DNA of 64,000 bases from Pseudovirgaria hyperparasitica (GCF_010093815.1 NW_022985550.1:1563074-1627073), one strand, 5' to 3'. Counted from the stretch's first letter, positions 23,768-34,704 are shown. Program-made: numbers and translations. Notes: generated by a model not told the origin, from the sequence alone.

Positions 23768-26700
23768 ATGTTAGCATGGCGCGAGAAAGGCTATGTGCCA
23801 GACTCTGAGGATGAGGACGACTCACAAGAAAAAGCTCGTTCACCGGGCTTGCAAGGCGCAGCAGAGACCGAGGCCAACGATAATGGGTCCAGGGCTGCTT
23901 CTTCCGCGATAGCACCACGAAAGAAACCGTTCAAGACATCTACCCCAACGCAGGCCAAAACCGTAGACTATGACGATGATATCGATGAGCTGTCAAGAGA
24001 CCTTCCGAATCTGGGCGCCCATCTAAGACAGACACTACCGGTGGAACAGAAGAACTGGGAAAAGAAAGAGACTACTGCGATACAAAGAGACCATGACCCG
24101 TATGAATCGTCTGATAGTCTGTCCTCGCCGCCGTCAAACCTGTCTACCCCACCCCTCTCGCCAGAGCTGCCGGCTGTAAGTGTCAATCGGAATGGTCAAA
24201 CACGACGCCCACAAGCACACGTCGTGGTATCACCTCGTGCGCCGATTTCGGCAAGAGATGATGATGTTGTCATGGAAATAATCGATAGCAATCCTCCTCT
24301 ACAATCAAGGCGCAACTTCCGCCAGCGAAAAGCCATTCAGCTGCATCCATATATTCTTGAAGGGGAAAGATATCGACAAGAACTTCGGGCTCGAGGTGTC
24401 AAGCCAGTGCATGTCGGAACACATGTGCATGCTCACGCCGCCACTATTCGTCACGACCAGTACCAGAATGGGGACGAGCAATACCAGAGCTCAGTCTCGT
24501 CGAGTGGACACAACGGTTCGGGACTCAATATCAGTTCACCAGCACACCCAGTACAGACTTCGACTCCGCCTACCTTAGGAAGCTCGCCAGCCGTGCCCAT
24601 ACCTGATCGCTCAGATAGTGATGCTTCACTGCCAGACGTCCAGGATCTTTTGAGAAATGCGACAGCTGGTCGTATAGGAAAAGAGATCACTCGGACACCG
24701 AATCCCAAACCAAGACGAGGTCGACCACCCAAACATAGACCAGTCGGATCAGTCACGCATAGAATTGGAGATGTATCAACTAACCGCACGGCAAACTCTC
24801 CCTCGTTGCGAAGAAGCGAGCATCGTCAACTTTCAAGTCCATCACCGCCAAGAAAACGCGCGAAGAAAGCCCACATTGATTCCAATTCCCGATTACCGAC
24901 GCCTACGGCCTCATCGTCGATACGATCACGATCGCGTTTCATACAGACCATACCCGACGATTCGGACTCGGACGCCATTACTCGAAGTCGTCGGCGACGT
25001 CGAAATGTACCGGCACCTATCCAAGTTTATAGCCAATCTTCTTCTGCAGATTCTGGTCCGGACGAAGAGGATACTCAAGTCGTCGAAAAGGTTGCATTGC
25101 ATAAGTATCGTCGAAAGATTAAGGGAGTATTGCCAGCCTCATGGCTAAGACTCGACCGGCAAGCGCAGCAAAAACAGCCAGAGCTTAGGAGACCGTCTGC
25201 ACAATATCGAAGAGCAGCAAGCGAAAGTCGTGGACTGGACACAGAAGAGCCGCTCATGCTCGATCAGGACCCGACAGACCATCTACGTGTGCCGCAGTAT
25301 GAGACCAACATAGAGAATACAACAAATGTATCCAGTGATGAAGGTAGACTTGAAGAGGAAGGCTTACGTCAGATACATAACACTATGGGCGAAGCGGACG
25401 AGTACGACGTGGTTGATACGATAGCCCTACCCAAAGCCAGAATACGCGCACCAAAGGCCACAAAACGGAAGAGACAGCTCAGACTGGACGATCAGGGCCT
25501 ACGAAGTATTACTTCCGGGAAACGTGGCATTCGGTTTGAGGATGAGAAGAGCAGAAAGCCACGAAACAATGGTACGGCCGATCTCTCTTCCAGGGTCCCT
25601 CGATCTCATCGATCGAAGAAGGCACGGACGTATCTGCCGAGGCGGAGCATACTTGATGCCCCGCTTTCTCCGGCTGAGCATTCTGAGACGGTCCCTCAGT
25701 TCATTCGTCTCGCGCAGCGCCAAGCGCGAAGACAAGATAGCCAGGGCAGACATAGCCCCTCCCACAAACATGTGCGCTTGCAAACCGAGACCGACACAGC
25801 GGACGCATTCAAGACTCTGACCAGGTGGAGAGAGGGCAAGATCGTACGGTCAAAAGAGAAACCCCGGGGTCCTCTTCGAGGGCCTCTGCAACCGCGGGAC
25901 GCAAATCAGGACCAGCACACCCTCGAAGTATCCGTACAGAAGAGCCGCCCAGAGACCGTCATATCTTCAAATTTCAATGATTCCTCAAGGAACGGCGTTC
26001 AAAAGAACACCGCGAGTCTGCGTCAAAGCAGATTACAACCTATTTATATGCAGCAGACTGTGTCAAGGGAGCAACGTCCACGAATACACCATGTAAGTAG
26101 TAGTACAAAAGGGCTGCGTAGAGGTAGACCTCCAGTCAGCGATCCTATGTACCGTTCGGGCCAACTGGAAGGCATAGAAGATGAGAATAACCTACCTTCG
26201 TCTCGCACAAAACTCGCAGCCAAGACGAATATCATTCAGGCTCTCAAGAAAAGGGGTCCTGCTATGCCGCTTCAATTGGAAAGATACTTGATGGAGAACG
26301 TATCAACTGAAGCCGACGAGACGAGGAGTACATTCGATGGTGACCGGCAAGACCACTCCAAGTCGACAGGTTCACATGCGCCTCGCCTGAGGAAACGGAA
26401 GCCAGTACGCCTCGACGTGCAGACTCGCGAGTATCGACAGCCTTCGGATCCCCTGCCAATCACAATTCCATCTGAAGAGCCTCAGGGTGTCTATACGAAA
26501 GGTTTACAGGGTCTTGATTCCTACAATCTGAGGTTCTCTACTGATTTTGATGTTCATCCTCTCGAAACCGATACATTCTTCGGCCCTGATACTTTCGTAG
26601 GATCGGGAGAGTTTAAGCTATCTTTGACCGCTGGGACGCGAGACTTTAGCACTTGTTCTGGCTCGGATCTTGTTGTATTTGGAGAATCAAAGTTCTGCTG

Positions 26701-29700
26701 GAATTATTGGAACGATATTGCCGCCTCTGAACTGTCGAAGGGCTTCCAAAGTTACCTTCTACAATTCGAGTCGATTTCTGAGGTATCGAGTGAGCAAGCA
26801 GTTGATAGTCTCTATGGCAAACTAGAGGTAACTTTACGTTCACTGGTCAAATACTTCGCTAGGACAATGCGGTTCTCGGACCCCGTTGATCGTTCCTCGT
26901 GTATACAGAAGACCATCGATGCCTTGACTGGAATGCTACCAATCTACTCTGGCAACGATCCTCGGGAGACTATATCTCGAGGCAAGATCGCCTCAAACAC
27001 GCTGTTGTGTGCTTTGATGGGAATATTGTCGGACATGTCACAGCATTCTTCCGTGCAACATAGCTTGAGACTGAGTGCTGAGGCGTTGTTTTCGAACTCT
27101 GTCAAGTTTCTTTTCTCGAACATCTTGGCTGGTGGACTAGGACAACTGAGAGGATATCTCTCCGATAATCGACTCCATCTCCAACGCGAGAAGGGCATCT
27201 GTGACGATCGACCTTTTGTTGAAGCCCTGATAGTAGCACTACACCTCGGTGCAAAGCCCATCCTCTCAGTGACATCTTTGGGAAACTTTCTCGGAGAGCA
27301 GCTTGATACACAGCTGAAGGATGTTCAGCATGTGGCACGATTCGATAGTATTTGGTACGACATCTTTACGATCCTCCCGTATGCGGAGATGGAAGCAGAC
27401 GGGTCGATGAGGACTGGACGTCGGTTTCAAGAGCCATTGGAGCTTTGGCCGGGAGTTAAATCATTGCTAAGCAGACTGTTCCAGCTATATTTTGCATCTC
27501 AAGCCAGTCCGGCTATGAATGGCTATATCCGAGCTGTTCTGACGCGATGCTGCAACCTTGTCCAGTTATGGGGCTGGTGTCACGGAGAATCCGTCCTCGG
27601 AATAATATTCGACTTCCTCGCGCGCAATGGTCTAGCTCCTTTGCCGCATGAAGAATATCATGGATCGCCTCGGTTCTTGGATAGTCTCAATCAACCCACC
27701 GATCTTCGTGTGCAGCCGGAAGACAAGGCATTCCACATATTCCTGAAGATGCTCGGATCAACTCTCAGAAAACTTGGCGCATTATATTCAAGGAAGAAGA
27801 TGCCAGGAATTGTCTATAGATTCATTCCTAATCATGGCCGAGTGTACAGGAAAGACATGCCTGTCAAGCAGCAGGATCTAGACGCGTTGCAAAACCATCA
27901 TGATCTCCTCTGCGTTTTGTATTGGGCATCTCCGCCAGGTTGCCGACCGAAGCTGGACCTTTTGCGAAATCTTGTTGACCACCAGTCATCACATCGGGAG
28001 GCATGCCGACTGAATGTACGAGCATGGACTATCCTTGTTCGATTCCAACTTTCAACGACTGAAGATGCTGAATCTATTGTACCGTTTGGGACATGGTGCA
28101 AGGAGCTGATAGAGCAGACGCAAGACCAGTATTGGCTCGCCAAGACAGAAGCTTTATCTCAAGTTGACGCGGCTCGCGGTAAAGGGGTCAGAACAATCAC
28201 GGACGATATCGTTCAGTCAACGATAACGAAGAATCAGCGTCAAATCTTGGGGACAATGAGTAGTATAGTTGCAGGCATGAGGACCGCTCTCATGACGTCC
28301 AATGACAAGCACAAGTCTGCACTACTACTCCGCCATGCCTGCTTGACGTCGATTTTCAAACTCTTCGATCCCATGCTGAAACGGGCGAATGCAGTCATTC
28401 TTGAGGCGCTCGAAGTGTCTCGGGAGTATCTCCAGCGTTGCGCAAAGGAAGCAGAGAATGCTGCCGATAAAGCCAATGACGAGAGTCAAGACTACGGAGA
28501 CTTTCCTGATTTAGATGAGATGGATATATCCAGCGACAATGCAAACGCGTCCACAGCTCCGGATGAGGCCGATTTTCTGACAGAACCACTGTGGCAGCTG
28601 GTCTCGAATTGCTTCGGGGCTGACAAATCTCCCACTGATGATAGTATGCTCTCGGCGTCGGTTGATACCTGGGTGGCCGCGACCAGGGCTAATGTCATGG
28701 TAAAGCAACAACCTTGGAGCATCTACATTGATCCGTATAATCCGATGTCATGGCACCAGCTTCGAGACACCGAGCAACGTCGAATATACACTCCTTACTT
28801 CCTGGCCCAAGTCTTGACGACCGACATGAAGGCATACGAGGGCAACAGTATCATCTTCCTGTCCGCTTGGCTCGTCTCGCTTGTCGAGCGAGAGGCTCTG
28901 GTGCGGTTTCAATACAAACTTACCGCCGCCTTAGCTAGCGACGTCTTGTCAGAGCCTCTCCTGGAAAACCTCCCCTTTGAGAGGGACCGTGCCTCGCAAT
29001 ACATGATCGGGCCAATCGAGCTCCGCGAACGTCGACTCATGCTCATATCAACAGTGCTCGGTAACATGCGCCAAGATCTCGAACGGATGCCTCATGGGCC
29101 CGCAAACCACATTACCGGAAAAAGACAAGACTACGGGCAACTGCTCAAGGACCTCATGGGCGCCATGAAGCGAAACTACCGCGAGCTCCAGCAGGGCAAC
29201 GTCGTAGTCACCGGAAGCTACGTCGACTTCGTGCACCGCGTCGTCGAATCTCTGCAGCAATTCACCTCGGACATCCGGCCCCTCGACCCCTTCTTCACCG
29301 ACTCCGCCGCATTCCCCCTTCCCGCAGATGACCCGAACTACGTAATCGGCAAGTTGAAAGGCTACGCATTAAAGACAGGCGAAATGGGGAACTGCATCCA
29401 ACTAGCAACCTTCCTACAAACCCTCACCCAACGCGCCGCCATCGACAACCAACACTCAATCCTAGCCCAGCAACTCCTCAGCGCCATAAACCACCCCTTC
29501 GAATCCGGCCTCCCGCACAAACCCACCCTGCGCCGCCTCCTCATGCAAGCCCTCTTCCCCGTCTACATCCCCCTCGCCCTCTCCACCCCCTGCGGCTGGC
29601 TCCTCGCCCAACCCATCCTCAGCGTCTGCACCACCCTCCTCGACTCCCTACCCTACACCTTCTCAGTCTCAGACCCTCGTAGCCGCGCCGCGGTATCGTC

Positions 29701-30457
29701 CATCCTGGACTCCCATCTGCGTACCCTCTGCCGGACCGCGCACCTCGTCGTCTCGCGCCCTGCTCTCCTGCATCAGCCTAGCGTCCTGCGCATCCTCGCG
29801 CTGCTCTTTGATAATGTCGCTGCTGCGCTGCCGGTGCTGGATTATGTTTCTCGGCGTACGACGGGGCATTGTTGCGGTGGTGGAGGGGCATGCGGGCCGC
29901 TGGTCACATACCTCCTCTCGTGCGCGTCATTTGTTGCAGATTCGCTGGGCGGTGTGTCGGATGTGCCTTTGCCGGTCCTTCCTGATGCTGTTGTGGATGG
30001 TGGTACTGCCATCTCGACGACGATGACGATGACGACGACGACGAATACTGCGGATATGCAGCAGCAGCCGCCGCTCTTCGGTAGTATCCGCGCTTTTTGC
30101 GACGTGGAGTTGCGTCGGGCGTTGGTGGATAGGTGGGATAGACGGGATGGTGGTGGTGGTGGTGGTGGTGGTGGTGGTGACGAGGACGACGACGGTGGGG
30201 TGTATACTTTTGTTGAAGCGGGGGTGCGGAGGAGGACTACTGGGGCGTTGAATGGGTTGGGTGGGTTTGAGGGGGTGAAGGGGGAGGTGCTTGGTTCTGT
30301 GCGCGGGTTGAGGGGGGTTTGGGGGGTTGTTGTGCGTGGTGGGCTTGGTGGTGGGAGTGGTGAGGAGAGGGAGGAGGTGGTGGGTTTGTGGGAGAGAGGG
30401 AGCGGGAGTAGGAGGTATTTGCATGTTGGTGAGATGGGGGGTGAGTTTGTTGTTTGA
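23768..30457 (+). CDS. mms22: Mms22/Mus7-family replication-repair protein
   Basis: Very large single-exon gene, 2229 residues from the ATG at 23768. Mms22 (Mus7 in fission yeast) is the substrate adaptor of the Rtt101-Mms1 cullin ligase that supports stalled replication forks. I prefer this start because MLAWREKGYVPDSEDEDD matches the family's usual N-terminus. The ATG at 23645 has a better initiation context (AGAATGG) and adds 41 residues, so it is a real alternative. Roughly the first 950 residues are low-complexity, basic and Ser-rich with AT-hook-like KPRRGRPPKH. The conserved helical Mus7/Mms22 region follows, from about ESKFCWNYWNDIAASELSK (residue ~975) to ~1950. Near the end there is a poly-Gly/Asp run (about 30150-30195), and the last ~220 nt are strikingly G-rich, unlike the rest. 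Converges on dynactin. Confidence 0.88.
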   Translation: MLAWREKGYVPDSEDEDDSQEKARSPGLQGAAETEANDNGSRAASSAIAPRKKPFKTSTPTQAKTVDYDDDIDELSRDLPNLGAHLRQTLPVEQKNWEKKETTAIQRDHDPYESSDSLSSPPSNLSTPPLSPELPAVSVNRNGQTRRPQAHVVVSPRAPISARDDDVVMEIIDSNPPLQSRRNFRQRKAIQLHPYILEGERYRQELRARGVKPVHVGTHVHAHAATIRHDQYQNGDEQYQSSVSSSGHNGSGLNISSPAHPVQTSTPPTLGSSPAVPIPDRSDSDASLPDVQDLLRNATAGRIGKEITRTPNPKPRRGRPPKHRPVGSVTHRIGDVSTNRTANSPSLRRSEHRQLSSPSPPRKRAKKAHIDSNSRLPTPTASSSIRSRSRFIQTIPDDSDSDAITRSRRRRRNVPAPIQVYSQSSSADSGPDEEDTQVVEKVALHKYRRKIKGVLPASWLRLDRQAQQKQPELRRPSAQYRRAASESRGLDTEEPLMLDQDPTDHLRVPQYETNIENTTNVSSDEGRLEEEGLRQIHNTMGEADEYDVVDTIALPKARIRAPKATKRKRQLRLDDQGLRSITSGKRGIRFEDEKSRKPRNNGTADLSSRVPRSHRSKKARTYLPRRSILDAPLSPAEHSETVPQFIRLAQRQARRQDSQGRHSPSHKHVRLQTETDTADAFKTLTRWREGKIVRSKEKPRGPLRGPLQPRDANQDQHTLEVSVQKSRPETVISSNFNDSSRNGVQKNTASLRQSRLQPIYMQQTVSREQRPRIHHVSSSTKGLRRGRPPVSDPMYRSGQLEGIEDENNLPSSRTKLAAKTNIIQALKKRGPAMPLQLERYLMENVSTEADETRSTFDGDRQDHSKSTGSHAPRLRKRKPVRLDVQTREYRQPSDPLPITIPSEEPQGVYTKGLQGLDSYNLRFSTDFDVHPLETDTFFGPDTFVGSGEFKLSLTAGTRDFSTCSGSDLVVFGESKFCWNYWNDIAASELSKGFQSYLLQFESISEVSSEQAVDSLYGKLEVTLRSLVKYFARTMRFSDPVDRSSCIQKTIDALTGMLPIYSGNDPRETISRGKIASNTLLCALMGILSDMSQHSSVQHSLRLSAEALFSNSVKFLFSNILAGGLGQLRGYLSDNRLHLQREKGICDDRPFVEALIVALHLGAKPILSVTSLGNFLGEQLDTQLKDVQHVARFDSIWYDIFTILPYAEMEADGSMRTGRRFQEPLELWPGVKSLLSRLFQLYFASQASPAMNGYIRAVLTRCCNLVQLWGWCHGESVLGIIFDFLARNGLAPLPHEEYHGSPRFLDSLNQPTDLRVQPEDKAFHIFLKMLGSTLRKLGALYSRKKMPGIVYRFIPNHGRVYRKDMPVKQQDLDALQNHHDLLCVLYWASPPGCRPKLDLLRNLVDHQSSHREACRLNVRAWTILVRFQLSTTEDAESIVPFGTWCKELIEQTQDQYWLAKTEALSQVDAARGKGVRTITDDIVQSTITKNQRQILGTMSSIVAGMRTALMTSNDKHKSALLLRHACLTSIFKLFDPMLKRANAVILEALEVSREYLQRCAKEAENAADKANDESQDYGDFPDLDEMDISSDNANASTAPDEADFLTEPLWQLVSNCFGADKSPTDDSMLSASVDTWVAATRANVMVKQQPWSIYIDPYNPMSWHQLRDTEQRRIYTPYFLAQVLTTDMKAYEGNSIIFLSAWLVSLVEREALVRFQYKLTAALASDVLSEPLLENLPFERDRASQYMIGPIELRERRLMLISTVLGNMRQDLERMPHGPANHITGKRQDYGQLLKDLMGAMKRNYRELQQGNVVVTGSYVDFVHRVVESLQQFTSDIRPLDPFFTDSAAFPLPADDPNYVIGKLKGYALKTGEMGNCIQLATFLQTLTQRAAIDNQHSILAQQLLSAINHPFESGLPHKPTLRRLLMQALFPVYIPLALSTPCGWLLAQPILSVCTTLLDSLPYTFSVSDPRSRAAVSSILDSHLRTLCRTAHLVVSRPALLHQPSVLRILALLFDNVAAALPVLDYVSRRTTGHCCGGGGACGPLVTYLLSCASFVADSLGGVSDVPLPVLPDAVVDGGTAISTTMTMTTTTNTADMQQQPPLFGSIRAFCDVELRRALVDRWDRRDGGGGGGGGGGDEDDDGGVYTFVEAGVRRRTTGALNGLGGFEGVKGEVLGSVRGLRGVWGVVVRGGLGGGSGEEREEVVGLWERGSGSRRYLHVGEMGGEFVV

Positions 30458-31329
30458 GTTGATTCGATGGTGATGGGATACGGAGAAGGGATACAGAGAA
30501 GAAGGTAAAGGAGAGTGTATATATGTGAGGAAGAAGACGACGACGAGGGAGTGGTGGGTGTGTAACGAACGTCATGAACAGAGGTCGTATTTGTATTAAT
30601 CACCCCCCAAAAAGGGTGCCATGGCATGGTGTTTATATGTTCGTAGTAGGTATGTCATCGGATCGGTTCGGTCTGGGGTTCGATTGGGTGGAGTTGGAGT
30701 AGGAGTTTGGGCTGGGCTGGGTGACGTTGGGGTTAGGGGGCGCAAATACACTTCTATATACATACACATCCATCCACAAATCAACAGCACATCCAAGCCT
30801 TCAAGACCTTCACAATAGATAACGACACATATATCCATCCATCCACCATCCATCCCATGCCCACCCAACCTGCACACAACTCCACATTCATCCCAAAATT
30901 AATCACCATCAAATAGATTTTACAGAGTTCAGTGCTCGATATTGTACAGGATTTGACTGATTAACAAATTATTGGATACAAATTTCCTTCCCACCCTATC
31001 GTGGGCCAAAGAGAGAAGAAAAACCATTATACTTTACACTTTACACATCACTTCACACATCAGAATAGAGTGTGAGTGATGCTTGCATTGTGAGTCCTGT
31101 TTAGAAAAACAACGTACAAGGACGAGTCTATGGATTTGGGGTATAGTGCTTTTTCCAACGCCAACAAGACAGAAAAAGAGAGAGAAAAAGGCCAAACCAG
31201 GGCCCTCTCTCTCTCCCCTACAAAGCACAGCGCTGATCCCATACATTCCATTCAACGCACAGCGCTGACCTCATGACCCATACATTCCCATCAACGCCCA
31301 GCGCTGACACCATGATCCCATACAATCCC
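30458..31329. other. Convergent 3' ends, MMS22 / dynactin p150
   Basis: About 870 bp between facing stop codons. G-rich left, then C-rich and CATCC-repeat sequence (around 30770-30860). A short tandem repeat at the right edge reaches the dynactin stop codon. No gene seen. Confidence 0.5.
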
Positions 31330-31360
31330 CTAAAACACAGCACTGTCCCATCCGCTCCAT
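31226..31360. repeat. Tandem repeat of about 38 bp across the dynactin stop codon
   Basis: Units begin CACAGCGCTGA at 31226, 31258 and (as CCCAGCGCTGA) 31297, each followed by CCCATACA and TCAACG-like sequence. A fourth degenerate unit starting CACAGCACTG (about 31335) lies inside the coding region, so the repeat supplies the stop codon and the last residues of the protein. Confidence 0.7.
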
Positions 31361-34300
31361 GCCTCTGAAAGCGCACTCTCCTGCGCCGACAGCGTAAAGT
31401 ATGACACGCTCGACTTGGGCTGCCAGCCAGCGGCCTTGTCCAAGCCGATGAACTTCATGACATCCGCCACGTGATCGAGCTCAGTCTTTGGATTGCTACA
31501 GGCGAGGAAACGGTTTGTGCCTGGGGGCAGAGTACCGCCAAGCCAAGACTGAATCCTTGCGTCATTCTGCCGGAGCTGGCGGCTATATGTTGCGCGCATG
31601 TATTGAGTGTTCTTCTCCATGGCAGCCAGTTTTGCTTCAAGAGTTCGAACTTTGCGGACTCGCAGCTCTGGCAGAGGACCGGTGGTGGATTTGCTTTCAC
31701 CGCTGAGTTTGCGATAGTGTTCCGCAGTGAGCATGGCGCGCTCTCTCTCCTCATCGGCCTTCTGCATGCGCTCGCGGTGTGCAAGGACTTGTTTTTCCTT
31801 CTCGGCCACCAAGAGCTTCATCTCAGCAAGAGTGTCTCTGAGATCTTGCATTTGGGCGGCACGCCTGCTGGCATCCACGACACGCTTCTCGAGAACCTCG
31901 ACTTTGACATCGCGTTCTTCGAGTTCTTGCTTGCGTGCGGTAATGTCTCGGCGCTGAGAATGGACCTCCTCGCGGAGCTTTCTCATTTCCTCCTCGGCAT
32001 CGACACTGACAATCTTTGCCGCGGCAAGCTCCTTGGAGCGAAGGACCCATGGAGCAGGAGCGCGCTCAAACTCAGCGGTATTGTCAAGATCTGCCGCCTG
32101 GGCGGCGAGCTCCATGAGCTGCCCGGTAAGAGTGTCCAGGCGAGCTCCCATGGCTGCAAACGGAGTTGTTTCCTTGCTGATGCCAGAGAAAACCACACTG
32201 GCGGTGCTCAAGACTGTTGCGCGGATAGAAGCAAATGTGAGCTGGTCGGCGCGGCTCTCATCCATGATGATTGCAAAGATGTTCTCGCCGAGTCTGCGGC
32301 TGTACTCGGCCAGGTCTTCCGCAGCGAGAAGGGCTTGTTGTAATTGGGCATTGCTGCGCTGGTTGAGACCAAGGCTGCGTGCTTTCAGCTCCTGTAGCGC
32401 GCGTATGGCTTTGCCGACAATGACTTTGGCGCTTCGGCAGTAAGAGCCCATCTGTTCGGCTTTGCAGAGGAATTGGTCAAGGTCGTCTTCCGTTTCATCT
32501 TCAGCAAGCGCTGGGACCTGGACACGGACGCCTTCTGTGAGAACTGTGATGGCAATCGCAGTAGAGTCGAGGTGTGATAGTATGAGTGTTGTGGACATGA
32601 GAATCTCGTCAGTGTAGGCAGCGAGGTCACCGCCCGACAGGTGATGCTCGGCAAGATGTGAAATGACTGCACATGAGCGATGAAGTTCCTCTGCGACTTG
32701 CTTCTCTCTGAGGTCCTCTTTCTTGAGCAGTTCAATGTAGCTGTTGAGACTGCGCTCAATAGGCTCGAGGTCAAAGAGGGCGCCCTCAAACTTGGCAAAC
32801 TGGTCGACGGAGCAGCTGTAGATGTGGTTCACAAAGCGCTCCGCCATGGAGCTCATGTATGTAAGCTTGTCCAAGACGTCGCAAGCATCGAAAATGTCCT
32901 CCTCGTGCATCGACTTGTCCGAGCCAGCCACCTTGTCTTTGACAAAGCCATGGAGAAGTGTGGCCTTGAAAGCAACTCTCTTGAAGCGAAGCAGCGCTAG
33001 GACAGAGTCGCGCTCAGAATGGAAGGCCTCTGGCAGGAAGAGCTGCACAATGGCCAGGTGTTCAGCAGCCTCTTGGGCTTCGAGCTTCCTGAGTTCCATG
33101 TCGATGGTCTTGATCTTGGAGCTGGCGGCAGACTGTTGAAGTTGTCTGTTGAGATCCATCATCTCACGTGATTTCTCTTCCATCTGTTGAGCCTCCGAAT
33201 CGGTGATTTCTTTGGTCGACCTCAGATGCTCCAAATCAGACTGCATGTTGGTAACGAGGTCTCTGAATTTTGTGATGGTGTATTCTTGATCAGCGAGAAC
33301 CTCGTCTTGTTGGATCGCGCGACGGGCCTGATCAGCAATCTGGGACTCCTTGAAGTCGATTTCGTCTTGCAGTTGCTTCTCAGTCTCGATGTGATTGATC
33401 TCAAGCTCGTCGTTGACTTCTTTGAGACTTTCGAAATCTTCGACGGTGATCTTGAGCTCGTCAATCTGATCGATGAGTGCCTCATTCTGCTCCGTGAGCT
33501 GTTCGATAATGTCTTCAGCGCCAAGGGCAGCCTCCAACTGCTGACGGAGGTCGTCAATGTCTGCCTCTGCTGCAAGCAGCTTGGCTTTGGTCTCGTCATG
33601 TTCTTGCTTGACCATGCTGAGCTGCTCAACCTCGCTTTGGAGACTTTCAACTTGGTCTTGGAGCTCGGCTTCTTTTTCCTGAGTGACGTCGCGCAGACGT
33701 ATGAGAGCATCTCTGACGCGACTGTTCTCACGCTCCATCTGGAGCCAGCCCTTGCTTGTACGCTCCTCAGGGTCCATCTCTCGACCAAGCTCCTCATTCT
33801 CGTCTTTGAGGATGTCGTTCTCAAGCTGCAACTCTTCGATGCGAGCGCGGATTGTGTCCAGCTCAGTCTTGAAGGCTTCGGCTTGCTCCTCGGCCATTTC
33901 TTTGTCAAGAGTAGCCATTTCCAGGTCGGCATCATGCTCGGCCTGGAGAGCCTCAAGGCTTTCGAATCGATGTTCTGATTCTTTGATGGTCTTCTTGAGT
34001 TCGATGTTTTCTTGGCCTAGCGGCTGGTACTTTGCCTGGAGTTTTTGAATGATAGATTCCAGGCGAGTCTTTTCTTCGCCAAGACGGTCGAGGTCCTTGA
34101 GCTTCTCACGATCCTCGGTGCGCTTCTTTTCGAGCACACGAAGTTTTGTTTGAAGCTCCTCAACTTGCTTGCTGTTGCTTGCTGTTGTTTGATTTCGAGC
34201 AACTGTGCTTGGCGTGCCCGAGGGAGCTGAAGAAGTAGTAGGTCGCTTGGGAGCCTCAGTAGAGGGAGCCTTTCTAGGGGCAATTGAGAGACGACCAGGA

Positions 34301-34704
34301 GCAGGCTTTACTGGTGGTGGGAGTATTTTTTTAGATGGGCTGACTGCCATGCTTGCTCTCGCGCTTGCACGATTTGTAGCAGTGCTCGCCGGTTTCGACA
34401 TGGATGCAATTGTCGAGTGGCGTTTGTTGATGGAAGAAGCTGGAACTTTTGCACCAGAGGATGCAGCAGGCTTGGGTGCCGGTTCTATGACTTTCGAAAT
34501 GCGTTGAAGAAACATTCCGTGCTTAGGCAGGCAGGTAAAATAACGCTTGCCCTGGACGGCACCGTCATTCTTTCCGGTGGCTTCTGAAAGCTCTACGCCA
34601 ATCCAGATGCCCTCGCGAAAAGAGACTTCGCCGGCATAACGAACAGTTGCAACTTGTCCGTCTGCAAGCTCGACAATTGCACCTGGCTTGATGTTGGGAT
34701 CCAT
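31330..34704 (-). CDS. Dynactin p150-Glued subunit
   Basis: Large dynactin subunit linking dynein to microtubules and cargo; called ro-3 in Neurospora and NIP100 in yeast. 1124 residues in a single exon. The N-terminal CAP-Gly domain (about residues 5-70) has the microtubule-binding GKNDGAVQGKRYF and HGMFL. A Ser/Pro/Lys-rich basic stretch follows (about 75-175), which in animals helps microtubule binding. A long coiled coil (about 180-540) binds dynein intermediate chain, then a dynactin-specific helical region (about 540-850, from FLPEAFHSERDSVLALLRFKR style sequence). A second coiled coil (about 900-1030) follows and the tail ends at ALSEAWSGWDSAVF. The heptad pattern produces long open frames on the opposite strand that are not genes. 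Upstream lies a tandem-repeat block on the side of transcription start. Confidence 0.95.
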   Translation of the reverse strand: MDPNIKPGAIVELADGQVATVRYAGEVSFREGIWIGVELSEATGKNDGAVQGKRYFTCLPKHGMFLQRISKVIEPAPKPAASSGAKVPASSINKRHSTIASMSKPASTATNRASARASMAVSPSKKILPPPVKPAPGRLSIAPRKAPSTEAPKRPTTSSAPSGTPSTVARNQTTASNSKQVEELQTKLRVLEKKRTEDREKLKDLDRLGEEKTRLESIIQKLQAKYQPLGQENIELKKTIKESEHRFESLEALQAEHDADLEMATLDKEMAEEQAEAFKTELDTIRARIEELQLENDILKDENEELGREMDPEERTSKGWLQMERENSRVRDALIRLRDVTQEKEAELQDQVESLQSEVEQLSMVKQEHDETKAKLLAAEADIDDLRQQLEAALGAEDIIEQLTEQNEALIDQIDELKITVEDFESLKEVNDELEINHIETEKQLQDEIDFKESQIADQARRAIQQDEVLADQEYTITKFRDLVTNMQSDLEHLRSTKEITDSEAQQMEEKSREMMDLNRQLQQSAASSKIKTIDMELRKLEAQEAAEHLAIVQLFLPEAFHSERDSVLALLRFKRVAFKATLLHGFVKDKVAGSDKSMHEEDIFDACDVLDKLTYMSSMAERFVNHIYSCSVDQFAKFEGALFDLEPIERSLNSYIELLKKEDLREKQVAEELHRSCAVISHLAEHHLSGGDLAAYTDEILMSTTLILSHLDSTAIAITVLTEGVRVQVPALAEDETEDDLDQFLCKAEQMGSYCRSAKVIVGKAIRALQELKARSLGLNQRSNAQLQQALLAAEDLAEYSRRLGENIFAIIMDESRADQLTFASIRATVLSTASVVFSGISKETTPFAAMGARLDTLTGQLMELAAQAADLDNTAEFERAPAPWVLRSKELAAAKIVSVDAEEEMRKLREEVHSQRRDITARKQELEERDVKVEVLEKRVVDASRRAAQMQDLRDTLAEMKLLVAEKEKQVLAHRERMQKADEERERAMLTAEHYRKLSGESKSTTGPLPELRVRKVRTLEAKLAAMEKNTQYMRATYSRQLRQNDARIQSWLGGTLPPGTNRFLACSNPKTELDHVADVMKFIGLDKAAGWQPKSSVSYFTLSAQESALSEAWSGWDSAVF

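Noticed and set aside
29842-30627. 261-codon minus-strand frame rich in Pro, Ser and Thr over the end of MMS22
   Set aside because: It is the reverse complement of the G-rich tail, hence low-complexity; no start context or family match.
31471-32343. 290-codon open frame antisense to dynactin, and a 263-codon one at 33187-33978
   Set aside because: Both lie opposite coiled-coil coding sequence, whose biased codons open the antisense frame. They show no domain pattern of their own.
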